A DNA stretch of 64,000 nt from Flavobacterium sp. CYK-55 (GCF_018413465.1 NZ_JAHCDK010000003.1:361523-425522), one strand, 5' to 3'. Numbered from the stretch's first letter, positions 16,941 to 27,935 are shown. Numbers and translations: made by a program. Notes: generated by a model from the sequence alone, not told the origin.

Positions 16941-18275
16941 ATGAAAAAAGCTCTCTTTACTCTAATAATCGGGGCGCAAAGCATGATGCTCATGGCGCAA
17001 ACCAATCCTGCCATCACAAAATGGCTACAAAACACAACGGGTATTACCGGGCGTCATTATGTAGCGGGTAACTCTACTCCTATTGTTGACGCGGTGCAAG
17101 CCAATGTACAATCGGTTAATTACAATACAACCCATGCGTATATTTCAGCCACGGGAATTCCGGCCTACATCACAGGGCCGTTTCAAGATGGCAATCCATC
17201 TATAGCTACAGCACAAAACAAAATATTTAAAGTTAGTCTTTCACCTTCTCAAAACACAGGTACGCCAACTGCTACAACTGGCGGTAACATTGGCATTTTT
17301 ATCAATGGTGTAGCTTTGTTTGATTACAGAGATGGCGTGGCTTGGAACAACAATACCAATGCGCTCTGCGGCGGACCCGGAAATCCTCCGTGTCCAGGTG
17401 GTCCGCAAACTACTCAAGCTTGGAATCGCGATGCTGTTTTGGCCGAAAAAGGCGGCTTTGATTGTGCCAAAGCACATCCGGCCATGGGCAATTATCACCA
17501 CCACCAAAATCCGAGTGCTTTTAATTTAGATTTGAATGTGATTTCTAATGTATGCGATGCGTACCCGTCTGACGGGCTGTATGTCATCAATCCTAACGAG
17601 CATTCACCGTTGCTGGGTTTTGCTTATGATGGTTTTCCGATTTATGGCGCTTATGCCTATACCAACACCGACGGAACCGGTACCATTACCAGAATGAAAT
17701 CAAGTTATCAGCTAAAAAATCAAACCACCAGAACCAACGGCCCGGCAGTAAATACCACTTATTTTAATGGTTATTTTAGAGAGGATTACGAATATGTGGC
17801 ACATCCCGGCGATCCGAGTTATTTAGACGAACACAACGGTCGTTTTTGCATTACGCCCGAATATCCGAATGGTATTTATTGCTATTTCACTACGGTTGAT
17901 GCGAATCACAACTCGGCTTATCCGTATGTTGTAGGACCCACATTTTACGGAACTGTTACCACAACAACTGTAACCTCGATTCCGGCTGGCACCACAACCT
18001 ACACAGCTTTATCAACTTCGGGTTTTGACGTAAGTAATGTAGTGGTTGCTCCGAATCCGGCGCAAGATTTTGTAGTCATGCAAATTCCGATGACCACGCG
18101 TGACTTGACGGTTGATTTAATCGATATAACCGGAAAACTCATCGAAACCAAAAAACTTCCACAAGGCAGTACTTTGTGTGTTTTTGAAACCGACACCCTA
18201 TACAACGGAACTTATTTGCTCAGATTAAACGATGGTAAAAACAACCAAAGCTTTAAAGTAATCGTTAACCGCTGA
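16941..18275 (+). CDS. YHYH-domain protein with T9SS sorting domain
   Basis: A 444-residue secreted protein with a signal peptide (about 1-20, ending LMAQ) and a YHYH-family domain (about 60-350). The signature is GNYHHHQNP at residues 183-191, a possible metal-binding cluster, followed by ten or so conserved turns such as LLGFAYDGFPIYGAY and FCITPEYPNGIYCYF. Several Cys pairs suggest disulfides. The C-terminus is a type A T9SS sorting domain (VVAPNPAQDFVVMQI ... GTYLLRL), so it is exported across the outer membrane. The function of the YHYH family is not established. It overlaps the next gene by 1 base and forms the middle of a three-gene T9SS cargo run. Confidence 0.85.
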   Translation: MKKALFTLIIGAQSMMLMAQTNPAITKWLQNTTGITGRHYVAGNSTPIVDAVQANVQSVNYNTTHAYISATGIPAYITGPFQDGNPSIATAQNKIFKVSLSPSQNTGTPTATTGGNIGIFINGVALFDYRDGVAWNNNTNALCGGPGNPPCPGGPQTTQAWNRDAVLAEKGGFDCAKAHPAMGNYHHHQNPSAFNLDLNVISNVCDAYPSDGLYVINPNEHSPLLGFAYDGFPIYGAYAYTNTDGTGTITRMKSSYQLKNQTTRTNGPAVNTTYFNGYFREDYEYVAHPGDPSYLDEHNGRFCITPEYPNGIYCYFTTVDANHNSAYPYVVGPTFYGTVTTTTVTSIPAGTTTYTALSTSGFDVSNVVVAPNPAQDFVVMQIPMTTRDLTVDLIDITGKLIETKKLPQGSTLCVFETDTLYNGTYLLRLNDGKNNQSFKVIVNR

Positions 18276-19915
18276 TGAAAATAAGTTTATCCATCATCGT
18301 TTTATGCGCAGCTATATCATCGCTCAAAGCACAAACCATCGGTTTGATAGAACATCAATCAGGTAGTTTGGACGATGGGTATGTTTTATTCGCTCCAAAT
18401 ACTTCAAATAATACTTATTTGATTGATAAATGCGGTCAGCTGGTTCATGTTTGGAATAGCCAATACAAACCCGGACAAGCAGTTTATTTGTTAGAAGACG
18501 GCACTTTATTAAGAACCGGAAATGCCAACAACACAACATTCAATGCCGGTGGTAAAGGCGGAATTATTGAAAAGATTGATTGGGATGGAAACGTAATTTG
18601 GAGCTATACTATATCAGACACCAATCAATGTCAACACCACGATATAAAAGCTTTGCCCAACGGAAACATTTTGATCATTGCTTGGGAAAAAATCACCAAT
18701 ACGCAAGCCATTGCTTTGGGCAGAAATCCGGCTTTGACTCCATCGGTTTTGTGGAGTGAAAAAATCATTGAGCTACAACCCACCGGGACCAACACGGGTA
18801 ATATTGTTTGGGAATGGCATTTGACCGACCATTTGGTTCAAGATTTTGATGCTACTAAACCCAGCTATAATTCAGTTGCATCGAATCCGCAATTGCTCAA
18901 TATTAATTACAATGCGAGTGCGACCAATTCAGATTGGATTCACCTCAATTCAATTGATTATAATGCTTCGTTAGATCAGATTTTACTGAGCAGTCACAAT
19001 TTAGACGAAATTTGGATCATCGATCACAGCACAACCACGGCGCAAGCAGCCGGTCACAGTGGTGGAAACTCAGGAAAAGGCGGAGATTTACTATATCGCT
19101 GGGGAAATTCAGCTACTTATAACCATACGACAAACGCACAGTTTTTTGGTCAACACAATGCGCATTGGATACCTTCTGGCCTTGCGTTTGAAAACAAAAT
19201 CATGGTTTTTAACAATGGTTTAGGCCGAACCGGAGGAAATTACTCAACGGTAGACATCATTAACCCTCCAACCAATGGCTATTTGTATGAATCAAGCCTT
19301 CCGTATTTGCCCAGCACAGCCGAATGGATTTATAACAGCGGAAACCCCAATAATTATTACGCCATGAATATTTCGGGTGCGCAGATGCTTTCAAACGGAA
19401 ATGTGCTCATGTGCAACGGTCCGGCGGGCACTTTTACAGAAGTTGACGACTCAGGAACCACCGTCTGGAAATACATCAATCCGGTCAATGCTTCAGGCGT
19501 AATGACACAAAACAGTTCACCCACGCAAAATTCGGTTTTTAGATGTACGTTTTATCCGAGTCATTTTAGCGGATTTTCTAACCATATTTTAAACTCGGGC
19601 AACACCATTGAAAACACCAATCCGGTTACAAATTCATGTCAGCTTTTATTAGCCAACCAAACACAAGTTCAAAACAGCATCAGTGTTTTTCCGAATCCGG
19701 TTTCAGACATGCTGAACATTCAATTGAGTGTCTCATTATCTGATGCGCAACTTTGTTTGACAGATTTGAGTGGAAAAACCATCATGAAAGAAAACATCAA
19801 CCCAACTGAAGCAAAATACACATTAAAAACAAGTCATTTAAACAACGGGCTTTATCTATTAAAAATCAGCAACAGCCAACAAAGTCAAAATTTTAAGATT
19901 GTTGTACAACGATAA
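18275..19915 (+). CDS. Arylsulfotransferase (ASST)-family protein with T9SS sorting domain
   Basis: A 546-residue secreted protein with a signal peptide (about 1-19, ending LKAQ). The main domain is a beta-propeller of the arylsulfotransferase type: GYVLFAPNTSNNTYLID, the repeats WDGNVIW and GNIVWEWHL, and the His-containing segments CQHHDIKALPNGNIL, LLSSHNLDEIWIIDH and QHNAHWIPSGL, where the family's catalytic histidine and arginine lie. The C-terminus is a type A sorting domain (VFPNPVSDMLNI ... GLYLLKI). True sulfotransfer is not proven; many Bacteroidota members may be non-catalytic propellers. It is the last gene of the sigma-led cluster, followed by a terminator. Confidence 0.8.
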   Translation: MKISLSIIVLCAAISSLKAQTIGLIEHQSGSLDDGYVLFAPNTSNNTYLIDKCGQLVHVWNSQYKPGQAVYLLEDGTLLRTGNANNTTFNAGGKGGIIEKIDWDGNVIWSYTISDTNQCQHHDIKALPNGNILIIAWEKITNTQAIALGRNPALTPSVLWSEKIIELQPTGTNTGNIVWEWHLTDHLVQDFDATKPSYNSVASNPQLLNINYNASATNSDWIHLNSIDYNASLDQILLSSHNLDEIWIIDHSTTTAQAAGHSGGNSGKGGDLLYRWGNSATYNHTTNAQFFGQHNAHWIPSGLAFENKIMVFNNGLGRTGGNYSTVDIINPPTNGYLYESSLPYLPSTAEWIYNSGNPNNYYAMNISGAQMLSNGNVLMCNGPAGTFTEVDDSGTTVWKYINPVNASGVMTQNSSPTQNSVFRCTFYPSHFSGFSNHILNSGNTIENTNPVTNSCQLLLANQTQVQNSISVFPNPVSDMLNIQLSVSLSDAQLCLTDLSGKTIMKENINPTEAKYTLKTSHLNNGLYLLKISNSQQSQNFKIVVQR

Positions 19916-19958
19916 GTTAATTAATCTGAGAACGGAAGTACTTTCGGGTATCTCCAAA

Positions 19959-19992
19959 CAAAAAAGCCCAACTTCACTGCTGGGCTTTTTTT
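19959..19992. terminator. Bidirectional terminator between ASST-like and LRR genes
   Basis: Arms AGCCCA (19965-19970) and TGGGCT (19981-19986) with an A-run before and a T-run after, so it can stop transcription from both convergent genes. Confidence 0.8.
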
Positions 19993-19993
19993 A

Positions 19994-21322
19994 CTAATCT
20001 TTGATGAATTTGAGTGTTTGTGTTTGCTCATCAGTATTTATTTTTATCAAGTAAACACCTTTTTCCAAGAAAGAAACATCAATGCTTTTGGCTATCTTTT
20101 GATATGTTTTTATCAACCGCCCGTTGAGTTCATAAATAGTCACATTGTCGAGGACTTTTTGATTACTAAAAATGAGATAATCTTGGGCAGGATTTGGAAA
20201 AATTGAGATTTTACTTTGCGTATTATCGATGTTGTTTATACTCAAAGCGCCAACGGTTGCACAATCAGAATTTACAACAGCGTCGAAATTTCCGTTTAAT
20301 AAAGCTTGGTTTTGAATATAGACTTGCTGTTCTGCATCGCAACAGATATATTGTAAGTTTGGATTGTTGCTGAAATCAACATACTGTTCGATTTTGAAAT
20401 TTTTAAGTTTCAGTTCCGTCAAATTATTATTGGCACATGAGAGTATTTCAAGATTCTGAAAGTTATTTAAGTTTAATGTTGTGAGCTGGTTGTTTTCACA
20501 ATACAAATTTCTAACATAGGTAAGATTTCCGAAAAAAATATTTTGTAGCTGATTATTCTGCACGTATACGTTTTCTAGATTGCGATTATTTGTTAAATCT
20601 AAACTGGTAATATTTGTATTGCTGATGTATAAATTTATGAGCAACGGTTGGTTTGATAAATCTATAGATGATAGACCAATATTTGTAGCTGTGGTATAAC
20701 CAATTGTAACTTCTATTAATTTGATGCAATCTGACAGGTCTAAAGTAGGCAGGTTTCCGAAATAAGTTAACTTTCTTAAGTTGATTAAATTATCTAGATT
20801 CAAGTTCAAATTTGATGCTTCATCTTTAATGATTAATTCTCTTAAATTGATGTTATCAGACAAATCTATGCTGTTGGCAAGACCGGTGTATAAGTTCAAC
20901 TTTTTTAGATTTAAATTTTCGGAAACATCAAAATTTGATAAGACCATCTGACCTGAAATTGCAGTTAGGGTAAGCTCTTCCAAATTGACAAGTTCTGGAA
21001 AGTTGAAAGTGGTGGCCAAACTGTTATAAGAAGTTATGGTTTTTACATTGGTAAAATATTGCAAACCTTCTAAATCAGTAAATGGCAAATAAGAAAAATC
21101 GATGTGTGCGATGTTCTGCGCTTCTGAAATACTGATTTCACCATCGCTATTGGTATCGACATTGGTGGTTGTATTTCCGTTTAAATCAATAAAACTAGTG
21201 CCATTGGCTACTTCTGGAGCATCAATCAATGCGCCTTTAAGTAAAGAGTCTGTGAAATTTATATTTTGAGCATTTCCAAAATACAAACAGCATGTGCAGC
21301 ATAAAAGTAAAAGTGTTCTCAT
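19994..21322 (-). CDS. Leucine-rich-repeat surface protein with EF-hand loop and T9SS sorting domain
   Basis: A 442-residue secreted protein with a signal peptide (about 1-18, ending GNAQ). Near the N-terminus is a complete EF-hand-like calcium loop (DTNSDGEISISE), followed by about ten irregular leucine-rich repeats of the internalin/SDS22 kind (LENVYVQNNQL, VRNLYCENNQLTTLNLNN, LEILSCANNNLTELKL). The C-terminus is a type A T9SS sorting domain (IFPNPAQDYLIF ... GVYLIKI). Such proteins usually serve in adhesion or protein binding at the cell surface. The coding region is more AT-rich than its neighbours. Between 21323 and 21519 I see no gene; the region is AT-rich and should hold its promoter. 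Confidence 0.82.
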   Translation of the reverse strand: MRTLLLLCCTCCLYFGNAQNINFTDSLLKGALIDAPEVANGTSFIDLNGNTTTNVDTNSDGEISISEAQNIAHIDFSYLPFTDLEGLQYFTNVKTITSYNSLATTFNFPELVNLEELTLTAISGQMVLSNFDVSENLNLKKLNLYTGLANSIDLSDNINLRELIIKDEASNLNLNLDNLINLRKLTYFGNLPTLDLSDCIKLIEVTIGYTTATNIGLSSIDLSNQPLLINLYISNTNITSLDLTNNRNLENVYVQNNQLQNIFFGNLTYVRNLYCENNQLTTLNLNNFQNLEILSCANNNLTELKLKNFKIEQYVDFSNNPNLQYICCDAEQQVYIQNQALLNGNFDAVVNSDCATVGALSINNIDNTQSKISIFPNPAQDYLIFSNQKVLDNVTIYELNGRLIKTYQKIAKSIDVSFLEKGVYLIKINTDEQTQTLKFIKD

Positions 21323-21519
21323 AGTTTTTTATGTTATTTTTTTTAAATTTATAAAAAACAAACCTTTACTAAATTACTTTATAACAAATACTTACAAAGT
21401 TTAACTGCTGTTTAATCATTGAGAATTTATTACATGAAAAGGTAGATTTTCATTAAACAAAACTTACATCCACCACAAAGCTCAGAATTAGATTTTTTAA
21501 ATTAACTCCTTAAATACAT

Positions 21520-21552
21520 AAAAAAAACCGCTTCAAAAAAGAGCGGTTTTTG
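21520..21552 (-). terminator. Terminator after yidC
   Basis: Arms AACCGCT (21526-21532) and AGCGGTT (21542-21548). Read on the minus strand the hairpin is followed by seven or more T. It lies about 45 bases after the yidC stop; the T-run on the plus strand is shorter. Confidence 0.78.
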
Positions 21553-21595
21553 GTTAGGATGAACAATCTCTTTGATCATTCAATATTTTAAATAT

Positions 21596-23491
21596 TTATT
21601 TTTTCTTCTGTTGCGCCTTTTGCGCTTCGGCTTCTTCCATCATTTGTTGTAATTTTTGTTGGAATCTACCTTGTTTTTTAGGCTCTTTGAGTTTGTTTTC
21701 TTGAATTTGCGCGTGGATTTTTTCAGGATCAACAATATATTTCTTGATCACAAACATAATTCCGATGGTGATTAAGTTTGAGATAAAGTTATATAAACTC
21801 AATCCGGCTCCGTAGCTGTTAAAGAAAATCAACATCATCACCGGTGAAATGTAAATCATCATCTTCATGATTTTGGTCATATCCGGCATACCTTCTTGCT
21901 GTGGAGCAGCCATTTGCTGGTCACCCGAAGTCATTTTCATGTAAAAGAAAATGGCAATGGCAGCCAAAATCGGGAACAAGCTGATGTGGCTTCCGTACAA
22001 AGGAATATGGAAAGGCAATTGAGCGATTTGGTCAAATGAAGACAAATCGTCAGCCCATAAAAAACTTTTCTGACGCAACTCAAAAGCCGATGGGAAAAAC
22101 TGAAACGATGCATACATGAACGGCAACTGAATCAGCGCTGGAATACAACCTGCCAGCGGACTCACACCGGCTTTGTTGTACAACTTCATGGTTTCTTGCT
22201 GTTTTTTGAGCGGATCTTTTTTGAATTTTTCACTAAGTTCATTAATCTCCGGACGCAAAACTTTCATCTTGGCTTGAGATAAAAATGACTTATAAGTAAT
22301 GGGCGACATCGCTATTTTGATGATGATCGTAAAGACGATGATGGCAATTCCGTAAGCAATAAATGAACTCAAAAAGCCAAACAACGGAATAAAGATGAAC
22401 TTGTTGATCCAGCCAAAAATACCCCAACCCAACGGAATGATTTTGTCTAAGTTTCGATCATAAGCCTTTAAAGTTGCATAATCTGTCGGGCCTAAATACA
22501 AATTCATTTGGTTGTTCAATTCACCTCCATGAAAAGCCAACGGAATAGTAGCCTTGAATTGTTTGGTAACTAAGGTGTCAATCTCTTCATCTTGAACCAA
22601 ATTATCTGAATATAACTTGGCTTTTTCAAAAGGACTTTTGGTCAACAAAATAGTCGAGAAAAAATGCTGTTTAAAAGCAATGAATGAAACTTTATTGGGT
22701 GATTCTTCACTGTCTTTCCCTTGCCCCGTATAATCATCTTTGCCATCTTCATATTCAAAGCGAATATCCGTATATCGGTTTTCATACCCAACACTTTTTT
22801 CATTGCAATATGTTTGCATATCCCATTGCATGTCTATGGGCTGTGCTGTGTTTAAAACCTTGCTCAATCCCTGTGAACGCACATCAAAATCAAGCATATA
22901 ATTGTTTGGTTTTAAAACATAACGATACTCTAAATAAGCATCTGCAGCAGTTTTTAAACGAAGGGTCAAGATTTGATCCTCGCCTGATTTGGTCAAGTTT
23001 GGCTCAAAAAACAAATCCTCGGTTTGCAACAAACGATTGTCTTGGGTTTTTAATGACAAACTCAGTTGTGAATTGTTATTTCTAATCAGTGTAACGAGCT
23101 GACCAGAACCTTTTTTGAGTCGCTCATGGTTTTTAAGAACTGCCTCTGTTATATATCCGCCTTTATTTGAAATCTTAAGACGAAGTAAATTGTTTTCTAA
23201 AGTGGTGACTTGTTCCTTGGCTGATGGCAAAGTTGCTGAATAAGCAAAAGCGCCCATGGTACTTTTCAAAGCGTTCAACTCAGTAGAGTCAGCAGTTGTT
23301 AGAGTCGTTTCTGTAATTGGAGCCACTACTTTTGAAGCTTGTTTTGCTTGTTTTTGAGCCAACTCCTTCTTGGCTTTCTCAGCAGCTAATTGCTCGGCTG
23401 TTGGTTGATTTTGATACATAATCCAGAACAAAATCCCGAACAGCAAAACAAAGCCTATAATCGAGTTGAGGTCAAATTTTTTTTCTTCCAT
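21596..23491 (-). CDS. yidC: Membrane protein insertase
   Basis: A 631-residue inner-membrane insertase of the YidC/Oxa1 family, working with or without SecYEG. The first helix is FDLNSIIGFVLLFGILFWIM, then comes a large periplasmic domain (about 60-350), and a conserved five-helix C-terminal core with AMSPITYKSFLSQAKM, the GCIPALIQLPFMYASF segment and LSLYNFISNLITI. The cytoplasmic tail is basic and Gln/Lys-rich, as expected for ribosome contact. The frame is open to 23554, but MEEKKFDLNS at 23491 is the usual start and lies 19 bases after the pyrG stop. It is the second gene of a pyrG-yidC pair. Confidence 0.95.
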   Translation of the reverse strand: MEEKKFDLNSIIGFVLLFGILFWIMYQNQPTAEQLAAEKAKKELAQKQAKQASKVVAPITETTLTTADSTELNALKSTMGAFAYSATLPSAKEQVTTLENNLLRLKISNKGGYITEAVLKNHERLKKGSGQLVTLIRNNNSQLSLSLKTQDNRLLQTEDLFFEPNLTKSGEDQILTLRLKTAADAYLEYRYVLKPNNYMLDFDVRSQGLSKVLNTAQPIDMQWDMQTYCNEKSVGYENRYTDIRFEYEDGKDDYTGQGKDSEESPNKVSFIAFKQHFFSTILLTKSPFEKAKLYSDNLVQDEEIDTLVTKQFKATIPLAFHGGELNNQMNLYLGPTDYATLKAYDRNLDKIIPLGWGIFGWINKFIFIPLFGFLSSFIAYGIAIIVFTIIIKIAMSPITYKSFLSQAKMKVLRPEINELSEKFKKDPLKKQQETMKLYNKAGVSPLAGCIPALIQLPFMYASFQFFPSAFELRQKSFLWADDLSSFDQIAQLPFHIPLYGSHISLFPILAAIAIFFYMKMTSGDQQMAAPQQEGMPDMTKIMKMMIYISPVMMLIFFNSYGAGLSLYNFISNLITIGIMFVIKKYIVDPEKIHAQIQENKLKEPKKQGRFQQKLQQMMEEAEAQKAQQKKK

Positions 23492-23510
23492 TGATATAAA
23501 TAAAAATTGA

Positions 23511-25157
<1,647 letters not shown>

Positions 25158-25170
25158 TTAAAAAACGTGG

Positions 25171-25178
25171 CAAAAATA
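25171..25178 (-). promoter_or_regulatory. -7 promoter box of pyrG
   Basis: Minus-strand TATTTTTG matches TAnnTTTG exactly and lies 46 bases before the pyrG ATG, in front of the ACAACA-rich leader. Confidence 0.6.
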
Positions 25179-25240
25179 CAATTATATATTGATTAAAAAC
25201 CATGCGTCACGCAGATTTATTCACAGCAAAACATGCGCTT

Positions 25241-25471
25241 TTACGGCTTTTGAAAACGACTGCGCAAATCGCGCAACATCGGTTCGAGTCCGTTGAGTTT
25301 GAGCTCATAAACAAGTTGAAGTTGTTGCCCTAATTTTCCGGCGGGGAAGCCATTATTTTTGAACCAAACTACATAAAATTCAGGCAAATCTATCAGATAT
25401 GAATCTTTGTATTTACCAAAAGGCATTCGGGCATGTGCGAGCGCTAATAATTCCTTTTGCGATTCGGTCAT
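25241..25471 (-). CDS. DUF3820-family small protein
   Basis: A 76-residue protein starting MTESQKELL. The core MPFGKYKDSYLIDLPEFYVVWF is characteristic of DUF3820 proteins, small cytoplasmic proteins of unknown function sometimes called quorum-sensing-regulated virulence factor-like. The frame could start three codons earlier, but the chosen ATG overlaps the OsmC stop as TAATG, the same coupling used one gene upstream. It is the last gene of the guaA-LysM-LysM-OsmC operon. No further role can be inferred from the sequence. Confidence 0.75.
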   Translation of the reverse strand: MTESQKELLALAHARMPFGKYKDSYLIDLPEFYVVWFKNNGFPAGKLGQQLQLVYELKLNGLEPMLRDLRSRFQKP

Positions 25472-25872
25472 TACTTCCAATTGAAAGTAACTTCTTTTTC
25501 AATATCCGGATGCAAACTCAGCAAAACCGGACAATTCATCGCCACGCGTTCTAAAATAGTGCGCGTTTTTTCATCTGCAGCAATAGACATATTCAAAACC
25601 ACAATGATCTTAGCAATTTTGCGCGGTTCCGGGTTCATGATTTTGGTAACTTCAACCGTGCTTCCGGTCAAATCAAGATTCATATCTTTTGACTTAATCG
25701 CCATGATTGATACCATACAAGTTCCGAGCGAATTAGCTACTAGGTCAGTTGGGGAGAAAGCTTCGCCTTTGCCGTGGTTATCAGTAGGAGCGTCAGATAA
25801 AATTTCAGTCCCGGATTGCAAATGCACCGAAGTGGTGCGCAACTCACCGAGATAAGTTATTTTTGAAGTCAT
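25471..25872 (-). CDS. OsmC-family protein
   Basis: A 133-residue member of the OsmC/Ohr family, small homodimeric peroxidases that reduce organic hydroperoxides through two cysteines. Cys52 (SLGTCM) and Cys114 (MNCPVLLSL) are in the expected places, and FSPTDLVANSLGTC is the usual block before the first one. It belongs to the general OsmC branch (YhfA-like) rather than to Ohr as far as I can tell. Its ATG overlaps the stop of the LysM/receptor gene (TAATG) and its stop overlaps the start of the DUF3820 gene, so the three are translationally coupled. Confidence 0.87.
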   Translation of the reverse strand: MTSKITYLGELRTTSVHLQSGTEILSDAPTDNHGKGEAFSPTDLVANSLGTCMVSIMAIKSKDMNLDLTGSTVEVTKIMNPEPRKIAKIIVVLNMSIAADEKTRTILERVAMNCPVLLSLHPDIEKEVTFNWK

Positions 25873-27935
25873 TAGTTTACTTGTTTTACAGACAAATCAT
25901 CTTGGTATTCCATAAGATAAATGCCTCTATTTTCATTGCCGTCTTTGCCTTTTTTGGCATACTGAAAACGGCTTTCAACTTGTTCCGATTTAATTTCAGA
26001 AACCGAATCCTCAAACGATTTGAATTGTGTTATGCGCATGAGCGTATCAAAAGTAACATCAAATCCGCGCACGGCAAATTGGTTCGGGAAAACTTTGTTT
26101 TTTTCTTTGTAGTGTTGTTCAAAAGCTAAACCTTGACCAGTCGTATTCTCACGAGTAAATGTCGGATACAACAATTTAAGAATGGTGAGTCGTTTCATTG
26201 AAATCTCTTCAAAATCAAGTGTATCATTTTGTTCAATGATGACCAATTGAATGTTGAAATTAGACATTTCGTTCAACAAGACATTTGTGGTTCCTAAAAT
26301 AAGTCCTGTGCGCTCTGAATCAAGCACTACAAAATTCTTTTTATCCTTATCAAACAATGATTTAAGGTCATTTACGTCAAGTGCACCATTATCAAGTAAG
26401 GCCGCAAATTTAGTTTGCGGATAATTGGTCATAATAAAATCTTTGTTGGCCACTTTTTTCGGGTCACTCACCACAATAACGTTTCCGTTTTGGGCTTTCA
26501 TGTATTCAAACATAGCCGTTTTACCGTATTCGGTTGAAGGCATCGCTTGATATAAGTTTGAAAATGGCTTTCCGGGTTCTTTAGACATGGGTGATATTAC
26601 CGGTACATTTTTATCTTTGAGCAAATCGGCCACTTTCTCGGCATATTGTTGATAAAAAGGACCAATGATGGCGTCAGCTTTACTTAAATCATTGTTTTTG
26701 ACCAAAGCTTCTACCGATGAACCGGTTTTACTTTCCTCAGAATCAAGAATCTTTACATCGACATTCAAACCAAGTGTTTTGGCTGAATCAATCGCGACCA
26801 AAGCTCCGGCATAAAAATCAAGTGTCATGTTCAAAAAGGCATCTTTTTTCAAACGTGCATCAATGGTTTTAAGCGTATCACTTTGAATCTTAGCAGCATT
26901 AAACGGCAACATCAACACCAATTGTTTTTTGGTAACATTAGGAAGCAAAGTCTTTTTATTGTCGGCTACTTTTTGTACACCCGATGAAGCTGAACTTACT
27001 TTGATTTGCCCGCGACCGGGAACTTTAAGTATAGTACCCGTTTTGACTCCTCCGCTCAAATTAGGGTTCAGTTTCAACAACTCATCTTGTGAAATATTAA
27101 AATACTGGCTCAAACTATACATTGTATCGCCGTCTTTAACTTCGTAATTGGCATAACCGTTTTTGGTTAATGTTCTAGTGGTTTCAGTAGTAACAACCTC
27201 ATCACGAACAATTTGAGTAGTGACTGGTTTTGGCTTTTCAACCGGAACTTTTTCAGTCACTTTTTTTTGTGGCTGTGGTTCTTCACTCACCCCACTGATG
27301 ATCAATTTATAGCCCATTGGCAAATTGTTCTGAATACCGGGGTTGCGCTGTTCGAGTTCTTCAATAGTGATTCCGTACTTTTTGGCAATACCAAATTTGG
27401 TTTCTTTGGCCTCAACAATATGATAGATTTTTTTCTCAGAATTGGCATTTGAAACCACAGCTGATTCAGGTTTCGGAGCAACTACCGGTTTAGCTGGAGC
27501 CGGAACTGAAACACCTGCATCTGGGATTTTAATAGTCTGTCCAACTTTCAAACCTGCCGAAAAGGCCTCAGGATTAAGGTTTTTTAAATCTCCGACAAGA
27601 ATGTTGTAATCACGAGCAATGCTAAAGAATGTTTCTTTGGCTTTAACCGTATGCATTCGATTTAAAGGAGCTTGAGCAATCGTTTTTACTGGAGTTTCAG
27701 CAATTGTTTTCTTTACCTCTGACGATGGAATTATCAAAACATCATTGGGTTTAATTCCGTTTTGAGCATCGGGATTGAGTGTATAGATATCGTGTGGTGT
27801 TACATTGTATTTGGCGGCTATCTGAGTAATAGTCTCGCCTTGATTGACAATGTGTTTTGAAAAGTTTTTATCTTGGGCGAACACAGCTCCAGTTGTCAAT
27901 GCCGCAGCTACAATTGATATCAATATTTTTTTCAT
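25872..27935 (-). CDS. Multi-LysM protein with periplasmic-binding-like domain
   Basis: A 687-residue exported protein with a signal peptide (about 1-20, ending VFAQ). Four LysM peptidoglycan-binding modules are visible at about 27-70 (GETITQIAAKYNVTPHDIY), 92-136 (KETFFSIARDYNILVGDL), 170-212 (KETKFGIAKKYGITIEEL) and 262-305 (GDTMYSLSQYFNISQDEL). The C-terminal ~350 residues look like a type I periplasmic-binding (receptor ligand) domain: LVLMLPFNAAKI, DFYAGALVAIDSAK, DAIIGPFYQQYAEKVADLL. This pairing suggests a wall-attached ligand-binding or scaffold protein; the ligand is unknown. It is 36 bases downstream of the shorter LysM gene and overlaps OsmC. Confidence 0.85.
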   Translation of the reverse strand: MKKILISIVAAALTTGAVFAQDKNFSKHIVNQGETITQIAAKYNVTPHDIYTLNPDAQNGIKPNDVLIIPSSEVKKTIAETPVKTIAQAPLNRMHTVKAKETFFSIARDYNILVGDLKNLNPEAFSAGLKVGQTIKIPDAGVSVPAPAKPVVAPKPESAVVSNANSEKKIYHIVEAKETKFGIAKKYGITIEELEQRNPGIQNNLPMGYKLIISGVSEEPQPQKKVTEKVPVEKPKPVTTQIVRDEVVTTETTRTLTKNGYANYEVKDGDTMYSLSQYFNISQDELLKLNPNLSGGVKTGTILKVPGRGQIKVSSASSGVQKVADNKKTLLPNVTKKQLVLMLPFNAAKIQSDTLKTIDARLKKDAFLNMTLDFYAGALVAIDSAKTLGLNVDVKILDSEESKTGSSVEALVKNNDLSKADAIIGPFYQQYAEKVADLLKDKNVPVISPMSKEPGKPFSNLYQAMPSTEYGKTAMFEYMKAQNGNVIVVSDPKKVANKDFIMTNYPQTKFAALLDNGALDVNDLKSLFDKDKKNFVVLDSERTGLILGTTNVLLNEMSNFNIQLVIIEQNDTLDFEEISMKRLTILKLLYPTFTRENTTGQGLAFEQHYKEKNKVFPNQFAVRGFDVTFDTLMRITQFKSFEDSVSEIKSEQVESRFQYAKKGKDGNENRGIYLMEYQDDLSVKQVN

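Noticed and set aside
22684..23085. A 133-codon plus-strand open frame inside yidC
   Set aside because: Fully antisense to the conserved yidC gene, with no independent support.
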